From Hoeflea sp. 108 (GTDB lineage Bacteria > Pseudomonadota > Alphaproteobacteria > Rhizobiales > Rhizobiaceae), in contig NZ_KB890024.1 in the NCBI RefSeq assembly GCF_000372965.1, positions 4,986,304-5,050,303 of the forward strand: 64,000 nt of DNA, given 5' to 3'. How positions within the stretch are numbered: the stretch's first letter is position 1; every line of letters begins with the position of its first letter. The notes under the pieces are model-generated. The model ran no database searches. It saw only the letters and a list, made by a program, of their open reading frames with translations, and had not been told where the DNA came from. Positions 41,585 to 50,086 of the stretch are shown piece by piece. A program made the position numbers and the translations under genes.

Positions 41585-42934
41585 TCAGACGGCTACTGAA
41601 TGGCGGGCCGCTCCCTGGCCGAGATAAACGTCGAAGCGCGCCGCAATCGAACGCACGAAAGGTTTGCCACGCTCGGTGACGACAAAGCGGTTGCCGGAGC
41701 GGATGAAGATGCCGTCGCGATCACCGGTGGCCACAAGTTCGGCCTCGGCAATCACCGTGCGTGCAGCATCGCCGAAACGGCACAGCAATTCGCAGCGCGA
41801 GAACGAGAAATCGCACATCAGCCGTTCGATGACCCAGGAGCGCATGCGGTCCGCATCGCTGAGCGCCACGCCGCGCACGGTGGCCAACCCGCCTGCGAGC
41901 ACGCGGCGTTCATATTCACCCGTCGCCGGCATGTTCTGGACATAACCCTGAGGCAGAAGCCCGATCGACGATGCGCCGAGCCCAATCAGCGCGTCGGCCT
42001 GGTCTGTCGTGTAACCCTGGAAGTTGCGGCGCAGCGTGCCCGAGCGTGCTGCGACGGCAAGGCTGTCGTCGGGCAGCGCGAAATGATCCATTCCGACGGC
42101 CTCGTAGCCTGCAGCCAGGATCAGCCGGGTCGCCACCTCGGCCTGCTCCAGCCGTGCCGAGGCATCCGGCAGAAGCGCCTCATCGATCATCGTCTGGTGC
42201 TTCTTCATCCACGGCACATGCGCATAACCGAACAAGGCGATACGATCCGGGCGAAGCGACAGCACCGACTCCGTCGTCGTTGCGATGCTGTCGAGCGTCT
42301 GGTGCGGCAGACCATAGAGCATGTCGAGATTGACCGAACCCACGCCGCGCGCCCTCACCGCATCGACGACCGACTTCGTCTGCTCGAAAGTCTGTTCGCG
42401 GTTGATGGTCTGCTGCACGCGCGGATCGAAATCCTGCACGCCAAGGCTGGCGCGCGTCATGCCGATGGCGGCCAGCGCATCGAAACGCGCCTCGTCCATG
42501 TCGTTGGGGTCCATCTCGACGCTGATTTCGGCATCTGGTGCGAAGGCAAAGCTCGAGCGCATTCTTTCGCCCAGCGCACGGATGTGCTCCGGCTTGAGCA
42601 GCGTCGGCGAACCACCGCCGAAATGCAGCGCCGTGACATTGAGCCTTTTGCCGGTGAGTGCCGCGACCGTCTCGATCTCGGCGTCGAGCGCCTGGAGATA
42701 GCGCTCGACCGGATCGTACTGGCGCGTCTGCTTGGTGTGGCAGGCGCAGAACCAGCACAGCCGGTCGCAATAGGGAATATGGACATAGAGCGATCCCGAC
42801 GCCCCCTTGGGCAGCGCGCGCAACCAGTCGCCATAGGTCGCCGACGACACCTCGGCATTGAAGTGCGGCGCGGTCGGATAGCTGGTGTAGCGCGGCACGG
42901 GCGCTGCGTATTTCTCGACGAGGGTCTTGTCCAT
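41585..42934 (-). CDS. hemN: Oxygen-independent coproporphyrinogen III oxidase
   Basis: A 449-residue radical-SAM enzyme making protoporphyrinogen IX without O2. The 4Fe-4S ligands are Cys56, Cys60 and Cys63 in YCDRLCWFC, and GGGSPTLL follows. The ATG at 42934 has CGGAGA upstream; a longer frame to 42997 runs through the regulatory box. An FNR/FixK box is centred about 56 bp upstream, an activating distance, and the divergent gene encodes an FnrN-type regulator. Low-oxygen heme supply for the nearby cbb3 oxidase is the likely role. Confidence 0.97.
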   Translation of the reverse strand: MDKTLVEKYAAPVPRYTSYPTAPHFNAEVSSATYGDWLRALPKGASGSLYVHIPYCDRLCWFCACHTKQTRQYDPVERYLQALDAEIETVAALTGKRLNVTALHFGGGSPTLLKPEHIRALGERMRSSFAFAPDAEISVEMDPNDMDEARFDALAAIGMTRASLGVQDFDPRVQQTINREQTFEQTKSVVDAVRARGVGSVNLDMLYGLPHQTLDSIATTTESVLSLRPDRIALFGYAHVPWMKKHQTMIDEALLPDASARLEQAEVATRLILAAGYEAVGMDHFALPDDSLAVAARSGTLRRNFQGYTTDQADALIGLGASSIGLLPQGYVQNMPATGEYERRVLAGGLATVRGVALSDADRMRSWVIERLMCDFSFSRCELLCRFGDAARTVIAEAELVATGDRDGIFIRSGNRFVVTERGKPFVRSIAARFDVYLGQGAARHSVAV

Positions 42935-42983
42935 GAGGGTCTCCGTCTTTGCCACAGACTGGAACCCGAGCGCCTCGACTGCC

Positions 42984-42997
42984 TTGACCTGGATCAA
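42984..42997. promoter_or_regulatory. FNR/FixK box between hemN and fnrN
   Basis: TTGACCTGGATCAA matches the consensus TTGAY-N4-RTCAA. The centre is about 56 bp from the hemN start and 93 bp from the fnrN start, so it could activate hemN and autoregulate fnrN. Confidence 0.85.
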
Positions 42998-43083
42998 CCC
43001 TTTATATGTGCGGACACAATGACACGGTTCCTTTTCCTGATGCCGGCACCTAGATTGGGCAAATCAGACGGCCGGACGATGCG

Positions 43084-43809
43084 ATGACCATTCGCCAGGA
43101 CATTCACAACTCGGAGATTCCAGCGCTGTGCCGCTCCTGCGAGGCACGGCACCGTGGCGTCTGCGGCGCACTGACGTCCGAGCAGTTGGTCGAGCTCAGC
43201 CGCCACACGACCAAGCGCAAGGTCGAACCGGGCACGGTGCTGGTGTCGGATGCCGACACTATCGACAGCTATGCCAATGTGCTGTCAGGCGTGGTCAAGC
43301 TGACCAAAACGCTGCCCGATGGCCGCCAGCAGATCGTCGGCCTGCAGTTTGCTCCTGATTTCATCGGCCGGCCGTTCAAGCGGGAAAGCTCGATCACCGC
43401 CGAAGCGGCGACGCCGGTGCGTGTCTGCGCCTTTCCCAAGACGTCGCTCGACCGGATGATCGAGCTGTCGCCGGAGCTAGGGCACCGGCTGCATGTGCAG
43501 GCGCTCAACGAACTGGACGACGCACGCGACTGGATGCTGACCCTCGGTCGCAAGACCGCCGCCGAGCGCGTCGCCTCGTTCCTGCATCTGATTGCGCGCC
43601 ATGCCGATCCCGAAACGGAGCTCGATGGCGAGGTCAGCTTCGACCTGCCCTTGACCCGCGCCGACATCGCCGACTTCCTCGGCCTGACCATCGAGACGGT
43701 CAGCCGCCAGCTAACCAAGCTGCGCAAGGACGGCGTGATTTCAGTCGAGCACAACCGCCACATCACCGTCTTCGACCTCTCCAAGCTCGAACGCCGCGCC
43801 AACATCTGA
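43084..43809 (+). CDS. fnrN: FnrN/FnrL-type oxygen-responsive regulator
   Basis: A 241-residue Crp/Fnr regulator with an N-terminal Cys cluster (Cys16, Cys19, Cys27) and Cys115, the four residues expected to hold an oxygen-labile 4Fe-4S cluster. A cyclic-nucleotide-binding-like barrel covers about 35-140 and the C-terminal HTH contains ETVSRQLTKLRKDG, with the Glu/Ser/Arg recognition pattern of FNR proteins. It should bind TTGAY-N4-RTCAA boxes, three of which lie in this island. The Cys cluster separates it from cluster-less FixK proteins. It is convergent with the hemerythrin-like gene. Confidence 0.93.
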   Translation: MTIRQDIHNSEIPALCRSCEARHRGVCGALTSEQLVELSRHTTKRKVEPGTVLVSDADTIDSYANVLSGVVKLTKTLPDGRQQIVGLQFAPDFIGRPFKRESSITAEAATPVRVCAFPKTSLDRMIELSPELGHRLHVQALNELDDARDWMLTLGRKTAAERVASFLHLIARHADPETELDGEVSFDLPLTRADIADFLGLTIETVSRQLTKLRKDGVISVEHNRHITVFDLSKLERRANI

Positions 43810-43831
43810 GGCTGGGAGATCCAAAGCTGCC

Positions 43832-44308
43832 TCAGGGCTCCAGCGTCAGCTGGGCGATGACGTGGTCATGTTCAAAGGCGATGTGGCGCCTGAGCGCACC
43901 GAAGAAGCCGCGCAGCATGAAACCCAGTGTCTCGGGATTCTCAGGCCTGCCGCGGCGAGCCGTTGCCCTGAGCGTATCGCGCAGTTCGGCGGCATAACCC
44001 TCATCCTCGAAATGCTCGTTCTTGAGCCGGGCGATCGTCTTGCGCGTCTCGGCGCTGTGCAGCAGCCGGGCGGCGAAATACGGATAAACCCGCTGCTCCT
44101 CGAAACGATGGATCTTGACCATCTGCGGTCCCAGCGCCCGCGCCGCCAGCAGGCACTCTCGCCGGTCGAGCCCCGGCAGTGAATCGGCGATTGCCTCCAG
44201 TCGATGGCACAGGACGAGCTTGGCGGCATGCGCCCGCCGCATCGCTGCGACGGCGTCCTGCAGGGCCGTGTCCTCCGATCCGACCGTCATCTGACTGCGT
44301 GCACTCAT
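43832..44308 (-). CDS. Hemerythrin HHE-domain protein
   Basis: A 158-residue all-helical protein with spaced His/Glu ligands of the HHE fold: RRAHAAKLVLCHRLE, KIHRFEEQRVYPYFAARLLHSAE, KNEHFEDEGYAAEL and HIAFEHDHVIAQL. Such proteins bind a di-iron site and may store, sense or scavenge O2 or NO. It is divergent from ccoN with a perfect FNR box between them, so induction under low oxygen is probable. The exact role is unknown. Confidence 0.85.
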   Translation of the reverse strand: MSARSQMTVGSEDTALQDAVAAMRRAHAAKLVLCHRLEAIADSLPGLDRRECLLAARALGPQMVKIHRFEEQRVYPYFAARLLHSAETRKTIARLKNEHFEDEGYAAELRDTLRATARRGRPENPETLGFMLRGFFGALRRHIAFEHDHVIAQLTLEP

Positions 44309-44364
44309 CTTGTCTCGAGGTTCCTCTTTGCCCCGGAAGCTGATCTGACACGCGCGGCTTGACC

Positions 44365-44378
44365 TTGATCCAGATCAA
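44365..44378. promoter_or_regulatory. Perfect FNR/FixK box upstream of ccoN
   Basis: TTGATCCAGATCAA is an exact match to TTGAT-N4-ATCAA. It lies 63 bp from the hemerythrin-gene start and about 91 bp from the ccoN start. Confidence 0.92.
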
Positions 44379-44462
44379 GGCAGTGTAGGCAACTGTCGTA
44401 GAAGTGTGGCGTCTGGCGCCGGCGAGGGACCTTTCGGCGCCCAGATTTCGTCGGGGATCGCT

Positions 44463-46079
44463 ATGAAATACGGAATGGAAGTCATCCTGCTGGCATTGGC
44501 GGCGTTCGCCGCCTTGCTTGGCGCCGCCTTTGCGCAGGACAACCAGTTCGGCGCTCACATGTGGGTGCTGTTCTTCGTGCTGACGGCAGGCGCCGTCGTG
44601 CTGATGCGCAGCAGCAGCTACGCACCGGTCGATATCCTCGCGGAGGACAAGTCGGCCTACATGGACGGACCGGTGCGCTATGGCGTCATTGCCACGGTGT
44701 TCTGGGGCGTCGTCGGCTTCCTGGTCGGCGTCGTTGTGGCGGCCCAGCTCGCCTTCCCCGACCTCAACATCGAGCCCTGGCTCAACTTCGGCCGCGTTCG
44801 CCCGCTGCACACCTCGGCGGTCATCTTCGCCTTCGGCGGCAACGCGCTGATCGCCACCTCCTTCTACGTCGTCCAGCGCACCTCACGGGCCCGTCTCTTC
44901 GGCGGCAATCTCGCCTGGTACGTGTTCTGGGGCTACCAGCTTTTCATCGTGCTCGCCGCCACCGGCTACCTCCTGGGCATCACCCAGAGCCGCGAATATG
45001 CCGAGCCCGAATGGTATGTCGACATCTTCCTGACGGTCGTCTGGGTCGCCTATCTGGTCGTCTTCCTCGGCACGATCCTGAAGCGCAAGGAGCCGCATAT
45101 CTATGTGGCCAACTGGTTCTACCTCGCCTTCATCGTCACCATCGCGATGCTGCACGTCGTCAACAACCTGGCGGTGCCCGCCTCCTTCCTCGGCTCCAAG
45201 AGCTATTCGCTGTTCTCGGGCGTGCAGGACGCGCTGACACAGTGGTGGTACGGGCACAACGCGGTCGGCTTTTTCCTGACCGCCGGCTTCCTCGGCATGA
45301 TGTACTATTTCGTGCCCAAGCAGGCCGGACGCCCCGTCTATTCCTACCGTCTGTCGATCATCCACTTCTGGTCGCTGATCTTCCTCTACATCTGGGCCGG
45401 CCCGCATCACCTGCACTACACCGCCCTGCCCGACTGGGCGCAGACGCTCGGCATGGTGTTCTCGATCATGCTGTGGATGCCGTCCTGGGGCGGCATGATC
45501 AACGGCCTGATGACGCTGTCTGGCGCCTGGGACAAGATCCGCACCGATCCGATCATCCGCATGATGGTCGTCGCCATCGCTTTCTACGGCATGTCGACCT
45601 TCGAAGGCCCGATGATGTCGATCAAGGCGGTCAACTCGCTCAGCCACTACACCGAGTGGACGATCGGCCATGTCCATTCCGGCGCGCTTGGTTGGAACGG
45701 CATGATCACCTTCGGCGCCATCTACTTCCTGGTGCCGCGCCTGTGGGGTCGCGAACGGCTCTATTCGATGCGCCTGGTCACCTGGCATTTCTGGCTCGCC
45801 ACGCTCGGCATCGTCGTCTACGCGGCGGTCATGTGGGTTGCCGGCATCAGCCAGGGCCTGATGTGGCGCGAATACGACGAGCAGGGTTTCCTGGTCTATT
45901 CCTTCGCCGAAAGCGTCGCTGCCATGAAGCCCTATTACATCGTCCGCACCATCGGCGGCCTGATGTTCCTCGCCGGCGCACTGGTCATGGCCTGGAACGT
46001 CTACATGACGATCCGCGGCTACCAGCGCCAGGAAGAGCCGCTGCCCGGCTCGGCTCCCGCACTCCAGCCCGCCCAGTAA
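44463..46079 (+). CDS. ccoN: cbb3-type cytochrome c oxidase subunit I
   Basis: The 538-residue catalytic subunit of the high-affinity cbb3 terminal oxidase, with about 12-14 membrane helices carrying hemes b and b3 and CuB. Conserved His-containing stretches include [37 protein letters not shown] (core [10 protein letters not shown]), [17 protein letters not shown] (core GPHHLHYTA) and [15 protein letters not shown] (core [10 protein letters not shown]). Start ATG 44463 follows the FNR box. It is the first gene of ccoNOQP and enables respiration at nanomolar O2. Confidence 0.98.
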   Translation: MKYGMEVILLALAAFAALLGAAFAQDNQFGAHMWVLFFVLTAGAVVLMRSSSYAPVDILAEDKSAYMDGPVRYGVIATVFWGVVGFLVGVVVAAQLAFPDLNIEPWLNFGRVRPLHTSAVIFAFGGNALIATSFYVVQRTSRARLFGGNLAWYVFWGYQLFIVLAATGYLLGITQSREYAEPEWYVDIFLTVVWVAYLVVFLGTILKRKEPHIYVANWFYLAFIVTIAMLHVVNNLAVPASFLGSKSYSLFSGVQDALTQWWYGHNAVGFFLTAGFLGMMYYFVPKQAGRPVYSYRLSIIHFWSLIFLYIWAGPHHLHYTALPDWAQTLGMVFSIMLWMPSWGGMINGLMTLSGAWDKIRTDPIIRMMVVAIAFYGMSTFEGPMMSIKAVNSLSHYTEWTIGHVHSGALGWNGMITFGAIYFLVPRLWGRERLYSMRLVTWHFWLATLGIVVYAAVMWVAGISQGLMWREYDEQGFLVYSFAESVAAMKPYYIVRTIGGLMFLAGALVMAWNVYMTIRGYQRQEEPLPGSAPALQPAQ

Positions 46080-46090
46080 GGATTTGAGAC

Positions 46091-46822
46091 ATGGCACTGC
46101 TCGACAAACACAAGACAATCGAGAAGAACGCTACCCTGCTCCTGGTCGGCACGCTGTTCGTGGTCAGCATCGGCGGTCTCGTCCAGATCACGCCGCTGTT
46201 CTATCTCGAAAACACCATCGAGAAGGTCGAGGGCATGCGGCCCTACTCGCCGCTGGAGCTGGCCGGACGCAACATCTACATCCGCGAGGGTTGCTACACC
46301 TGCCATAGCCAGATGATCCGCCCCTTCCGTGACGAGGTCGAACGCTACGGCCACTACAGCCTGGCGGCGGAGTCGATGTACGACCATCCCTTCCAGTGGG
46401 GATCCAAGCGCACCGGCCCCGACCTTGCCCGCGTCGGCAACCGCTACTCCAATGAATGGCACGTCCAGCATCTGGTCGAGCCGCGTTCGGTGGTGCCGGA
46501 ATCGATCATGCCGAGCTACGCCTTCCTCAAGGAGACGCCGCTCGCCGTGAAGAACATCAGCTACGATCTCATCGCCAACCGCCGCGTCGGCGTGCCCTAC
46601 AGCGACGAGATGATCGCCAGCGCCGACGCCGACCTTAAGGCGCAGGCCGACCCGAACGCCGACACCTCGGGTCTTCTGGCACGCTATCCCAAGGCCAAGC
46701 TGGGCGACTTCGACGGCAATCCGGCAACTCTGACCGAAATGGATGCGCTGGTTGCCTATCTGCAGATGCTCGGCACGCTGGTCGACTTCTCGACCTACGA
46801 TCCGGCAACCGGCTACCGCTAA
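46091..46822 (+). CDS. ccoO: cbb3 oxidase subunit II, membrane-anchored mono-heme cytochrome c
   Basis: A 243-residue subunit with one N-terminal membrane anchor (about 15-37) and a periplasmic c-type heme site CYTCH (Cys68, Cys71, His72), followed by [14 protein letters not shown]. The axial-Met candidates lie in PESIMPSY. It transfers electrons from CcoP to CcoN. It starts 11 bases after the ccoN stop within one operon. Confidence 0.98.
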   Translation: MALLDKHKTIEKNATLLLVGTLFVVSIGGLVQITPLFYLENTIEKVEGMRPYSPLELAGRNIYIREGCYTCHSQMIRPFRDEVERYGHYSLAAESMYDHPFQWGSKRTGPDLARVGNRYSNEWHVQHLVEPRSVVPESIMPSYAFLKETPLAVKNISYDLIANRRVGVPYSDEMIASADADLKAQADPNADTSGLLARYPKAKLGDFDGNPATLTEMDALVAYLQMLGTLVDFSTYDPATGYR

Positions 46823-46833
46823 GGAGATACGTC

Positions 46834-46983
46834 ATGGACTACACGACGTTGCGACATTTCGCGGACAGCTGGGGGCTGCTTGCGATGACCGTATTCTTCA
46901 TCGGCGCGGTTGTGTTCGCGCTTCGCCCCGGCAGCAAGGAAGCTGCCGAGCGGGCGGCCCAAATTCCGCTCAAGGAGGACTGA
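46834..46983 (+). CDS. ccoQ: cbb3 oxidase subunit IV CcoQ
   Basis: A 49-residue membrane protein, starting MDYTTLRHFADSWGLL and ending PLKED. One helix spans about residues 13-32 (LLAMTVFFIGAVVFAL), followed by RPGSKEAAE, the usual CcoQ end. It stabilises the complex. It lies 11 bases after ccoO and 3 bases before the ccoP GTG start, the standard position. Confidence 0.93.
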   Translation: MDYTTLRHFADSWGLLAMTVFFIGAVVFALRPGSKEAAERAAQIPLKED

Positions 46984-46986
46984 TCT

Positions 46987-47850
46987 GTGAGCGAAAAGCA
47001 TATCGACGAATTGTCCGGCGTCGAAACAACCGGACACGAATGGGACGGCATCCGGGAACTCAACAATCCGATGCCGCGCTGGTGGTTGTGGACCTTCTAC
47101 GCCACCATCGTCTGGGCGCTGGCCTACACCATTGCCTATCCGGCCTGGCCGATGATCAGCAGCGCCACATCGGGCATGCTCGGTTATTCGAGCCGCGCCG
47201 AGGTGCAGACAGAACTGGCAGCCGCCGAACAGGCCAAGAGCGCCTATGTCGAGGCGGTCAAGGCGAAGAGCGTCGACGAGATCCTCGCCGACGACAATCT
47301 GCGCCAGTTCGCCACTGCTGCCGGTTCTGCCGCGTTCAAGGTCAACTGCATCCAGTGCCACGGTTCCGGCGCGCAGGGGTCGCCCGGCTTCCCCAATCTC
47401 AATGACGACGAATGGCTGTGGGGCGGCAAGATCGACCAGATCTACCAGACCATCGCACACGGCGTCCGATTTGCCGGCGACGAGGAAACGCATGCCTCGG
47501 AGATGCCGGCCTTTGCCGAGATCCTCGAGCCGCAGCAGGTCAACGAGGTCGCGGCCTATGTCGCCAGCCTCTCGGGTACCGCCGACACGCCCGATCTGGT
47601 TCCCGCCGGCGCCAAGGTCTTCGCCGACAATTGCGCCGCCTGTCACGGCGAGAACGCCAAGGGCAACAAGGAGATGGGCGCGCCCGACCTGACGGACGCC
47701 ATCGCGCTCTACGCCTCGGGCCAGGCGGCGATCGCCCAGCAGGTCCGCCATCCCAAGCACGGCGTGATGCCGGCCTGGGGCGCCCGGCTCGGGGACGTGA
47801 AGGTCAAGGAACTTGCCATCTTCGTCCATTCGCTCGGCGGCGGCGAATAA
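46987..47850 (+). CDS. ccoP: cbb3 oxidase subunit III, di-heme cytochrome c
   Basis: A 287-residue subunit with an N-terminal membrane anchor (about 33-55) and two c-heme sites: CIQCH (Cys121, Cys124, His125) and CAACH (Cys216, Cys219, His220). N-terminal HEWDGIRELNNPMPRWWLW is typical (core DGIRELNNPMPRWW). The start is GTG at 46987 with AAGGAGG upstream. It receives electrons from the bc1 complex or soluble cytochrome c. A terminator 40 bp downstream separates it from ccoGHIS. Confidence 0.98.
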   Translation: MSEKHIDELSGVETTGHEWDGIRELNNPMPRWWLWTFYATIVWALAYTIAYPAWPMISSATSGMLGYSSRAEVQTELAAAEQAKSAYVEAVKAKSVDEILADDNLRQFATAAGSAAFKVNCIQCHGSGAQGSPGFPNLNDDEWLWGGKIDQIYQTIAHGVRFAGDEETHASEMPAFAEILEPQQVNEVAAYVASLSGTADTPDLVPAGAKVFADNCAACHGENAKGNKEMGAPDLTDAIALYASGQAAIAQQVRHPKHGVMPAWGARLGDVKVKELAIFVHSLGGGE

Positions 47851-47889
47851 CCCTCCAACGCTCCCGGGGCGATGGATGAAGGACGAAGA

Positions 47890-47919
47890 GAGGCTCGGCA
47901 GGGATGTCGGGCCTCTTTT
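47890..47919 (+). terminator. Rho-independent terminator after ccoP
   Basis: GAGGCTCGGCA and TGTCGGGCCTC form an 11-bp stem with two G-T pairs and a GGGA loop, followed by TTTT. It closes ccoNOQP. Confidence 0.75.
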
Positions 47920-47949
47920 GCACGTAGGCAGGCCGAAGCCGGGTCGGGG

Positions 47950-47963
47950 TTGACCTGGGTCAA
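47950..47963 (+). promoter_or_regulatory. FNR/FixK box upstream of ccoG
   Basis: TTGACCTGGGTCAA fits TTGAY-N4-RTCAA and lies about 84 bp before the ccoG start, past the ccoP terminator. It indicates separate low-oxygen control of ccoGHIS. Confidence 0.85.
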
Positions 47964-48040
47964 GGCCGCGAGACGGCCGATGAGGCAAAGACGTGACGAC
48001 CTTGCCGATTTGTCCGGCAGGCGTCCAGCAGGAGACGAGA

Positions 48041-49594
48041 ATGCTTGACGAACAGGACGTGGAGAGGCTCGAAGTCGAGGCGGTCAATTCGGCCAAGACC
48101 CGCCAGCCACTCTACACTGCGCGCAAGAAGGTCTTTCCCAAGCGCGCCGCGGGCAATTTTCGCCGGTTCAAGTGGCTGGTCATGCTGGTCACGCTTGGCA
48201 TCTACTACCTGACGCCGTGGATCCGCTGGGACCGCGGCCCCTATGCTCCCGACCAGGCCGTCCTGCTCGACATCGCCAACAGGCGCTTCTACTTCTTCGC
48301 CATCGAGATCTGGCCGCAGGAATTCTTCTACGTCGCCGGCCTCCTGGTCATGGCCGGCATCGGCCTTTTCCTCGTTACCTCGACGGTTGGCCGCGCCTGG
48401 TGCGGCTACACCTGCCCGCAGACCGTGTGGGTCGACCTCTTCCTCGTGGTCGAGCGCGGAATCGAGGGCGACCGCAATGCCCGCATCAAGCTCGACAGCG
48501 CGCCCTGGTCCTTCGACAAGCTGTGGAAGCGTGTTTCCAAGCATGCGATCTGGCTGGTCATTGCGGTGGCCACCGGTGGCGCCTGGATCTTCTACTTCGC
48601 CGATGCGCCCAAGCTGCTTGGCGACTTCGTCAGCGGCCAGGCGGATCCCGTCGCCTACATCACCGTCGCCATCCTGACCGCCACGACCTACGTCTTCGGC
48701 GGGCTGATGCGCGAACAGGTCTGTACCTACATGTGCCCATGGCCGCGCATCCAGGCAGCGATGCTGGACGAGAACTCGCTGACCGTCACCTACAACGACT
48801 GGCGTGGCGAACCCCGCACCCGCCACGCCAAGAAGGCAGCGGCCGAAGGCTTGTCGGTCGGCGATTGCGTCGACTGCAACGCCTGCGTCGCCGTCTGCCC
48901 GATGGGCATCGACATCCGCGACGGCCAGCAGCTCGAATGCATCACCTGCGCGCTGTGCATAGACGCCTGCGACAGCGTCATGGACAAGATCGGCAAGGAA
49001 CGCGGCCTGATCTCCTACGCGACGCTGGCCGACTACCAGTCGAACATGGCGATTGCCACCAACCCCGAAACCGGCGCGATCGACCCGAAGCGGGTGCGCG
49101 ACACCAAGGGCAAGTTCAGCGACAAGGTCTCGCATTTCCACTTCCGCCGCCTCTTCCGGCTGCGCACCTTGATCTATGCCGGTGCCTGGAGCCTGATCGG
49201 CGTGGCCCTGCTCGTTGCCCTGTTCAGCCGCGACCGGCTCGACATCAACGTGCTGCAGGACCGCAACCCGCAATTTGTCGTCCTCTCCGACGGCTCGATC
49301 CGCAACGGCTACACCGTCAAGCTGCTCAACATGGTTCCCGAACCTCGGACTCTGACGCTGAGCCTCGACGGCCTGCCCGGCGCGCAGATGAGCGTGGTCG
49401 GCATGAGCCAGGCCGAGAGCCGCTCGGTTTCGGTCAATGCCGAGCCTGACAAACTGACGACAATGAAGGTCTATGTGCGGCTGCCGCGCGACAACCTCGG
49501 TGAGGCACATAGCTTCAACTTCGTGGTCGAGGATAAGGCGAGTTCCGAACGGGACACTTATGCTGCAAAATTCAACGTCCCGGAGGGCAGATAG
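48041..49594 (+). CDS. ccoG: cbb3 oxidase accessory protein CcoG (polyferredoxin)
   Basis: A 517-residue inner-membrane iron-sulfur protein that reduces Cu(II) for cbb3 assembly. Visible features: several N-terminal helices, the membrane Cys motifs WCGYTCPQTVW and REQVCTYMCPWPR (core CTYMCPWP), and a ferredoxin-type double cluster region CVDCNACVAVCPMGID and CITCALCIDACD; a C-terminal Ig-like domain follows. The start at 48041 has CAGGAGACGAGA; a GTG at 47993 is in frame but poorly supported. First gene of ccoGHIS. Confidence 0.97.
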   Translation: MLDEQDVERLEVEAVNSAKTRQPLYTARKKVFPKRAAGNFRRFKWLVMLVTLGIYYLTPWIRWDRGPYAPDQAVLLDIANRRFYFFAIEIWPQEFFYVAGLLVMAGIGLFLVTSTVGRAWCGYTCPQTVWVDLFLVVERGIEGDRNARIKLDSAPWSFDKLWKRVSKHAIWLVIAVATGGAWIFYFADAPKLLGDFVSGQADPVAYITVAILTATTYVFGGLMREQVCTYMCPWPRIQAAMLDENSLTVTYNDWRGEPRTRHAKKAAAEGLSVGDCVDCNACVAVCPMGIDIRDGQQLECITCALCIDACDSVMDKIGKERGLISYATLADYQSNMAIATNPETGAIDPKRVRDTKGKFSDKVSHFHFRRLFRLRTLIYAGAWSLIGVALLVALFSRDRLDINVLQDRNPQFVVLSDGSIRNGYTVKLLNMVPEPRTLTLSLDGLPGAQMSVVGMSQAESRSVSVNAEPDKLTTMKVYVRLPRDNLGEAHSFNFVVEDKASSERDTYAAKFNVPEGR

Positions 49595-50086
49595 ATGAGC
49601 ACCGTTCAGCCAAAGCAGTTCACCGGCTGGCATATGCTGGCCATCATGGTTGCCTTCTTCGGCGTCATCATCTCCGTCAACCTTTTGATGGCGACCTTTG
49701 CCAACACCAGCTGGACCGGCCTCGTCGTCCAGAACACCTATGTCGCCAGCCAGCAATTCAACGAAAAGCAGGCTGAGTCGCGGGCCCAGGCGGCACTTGG
49801 CTGGAAAGGGTCCCTGACCATCGCCAATGGCAGGATCAGCTATCACCTCGTCGACGCCTCCGGATCAGCCATCCCGGTTGACGGCGTTACCGCCTCATTC
49901 CGCCGTCCGGCCTACGAAAAGGAGGACTGGCAGGCGACGCTGGCACGCGGCGCCGACGGCGCGTTTGCGGTCACAGCCGAGGTCCGTGACGGCATCTGGA
50001 TCGTCGACACCGAGGCGAAGGTGACCAACGGCGCGCCCTACCGCGAGGCACGCCGCATCACGGTGAGCAATGGAGGGCTGAAATGA
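49595..50086 (+). CDS. ccoH: cbb3 oxidase assembly protein CcoH/FixH
   Basis: A 163-residue protein with one N-terminal membrane helix (about 13-35; HMLAIMVAFFGVIISVNLLM, core MVAFFGVIISVNL) and a periplasmic FixH domain, including VQNTYVASQQFNEK. It helps assemble cbb3 oxidase and interacts with CcoI. It starts immediately after the ccoG stop and overlaps ccoI by four bases (ATGA), so translation is coupled. Confidence 0.94.
   Translation: MSTVQPKQFTGWHMLAIMVAFFGVIISVNLLMATFANTSWTGLVVQNTYVASQQFNEKQAESRAQAALGWKGSLTIANGRISYHLVDASGSAIPVDGVTASFRRPAYEKEDWQATLARGADGAFAVTAEVRDGIWIVDTEAKVTNGAPYREARRITVSNGGLK

Noticed and set aside
47960..49846. A 628-residue minus-strand frame opposite ccoG
   Set aside because: No motifs or ribosome-binding site; it lies fully antisense to ccoG, which has all expected Cys motifs.
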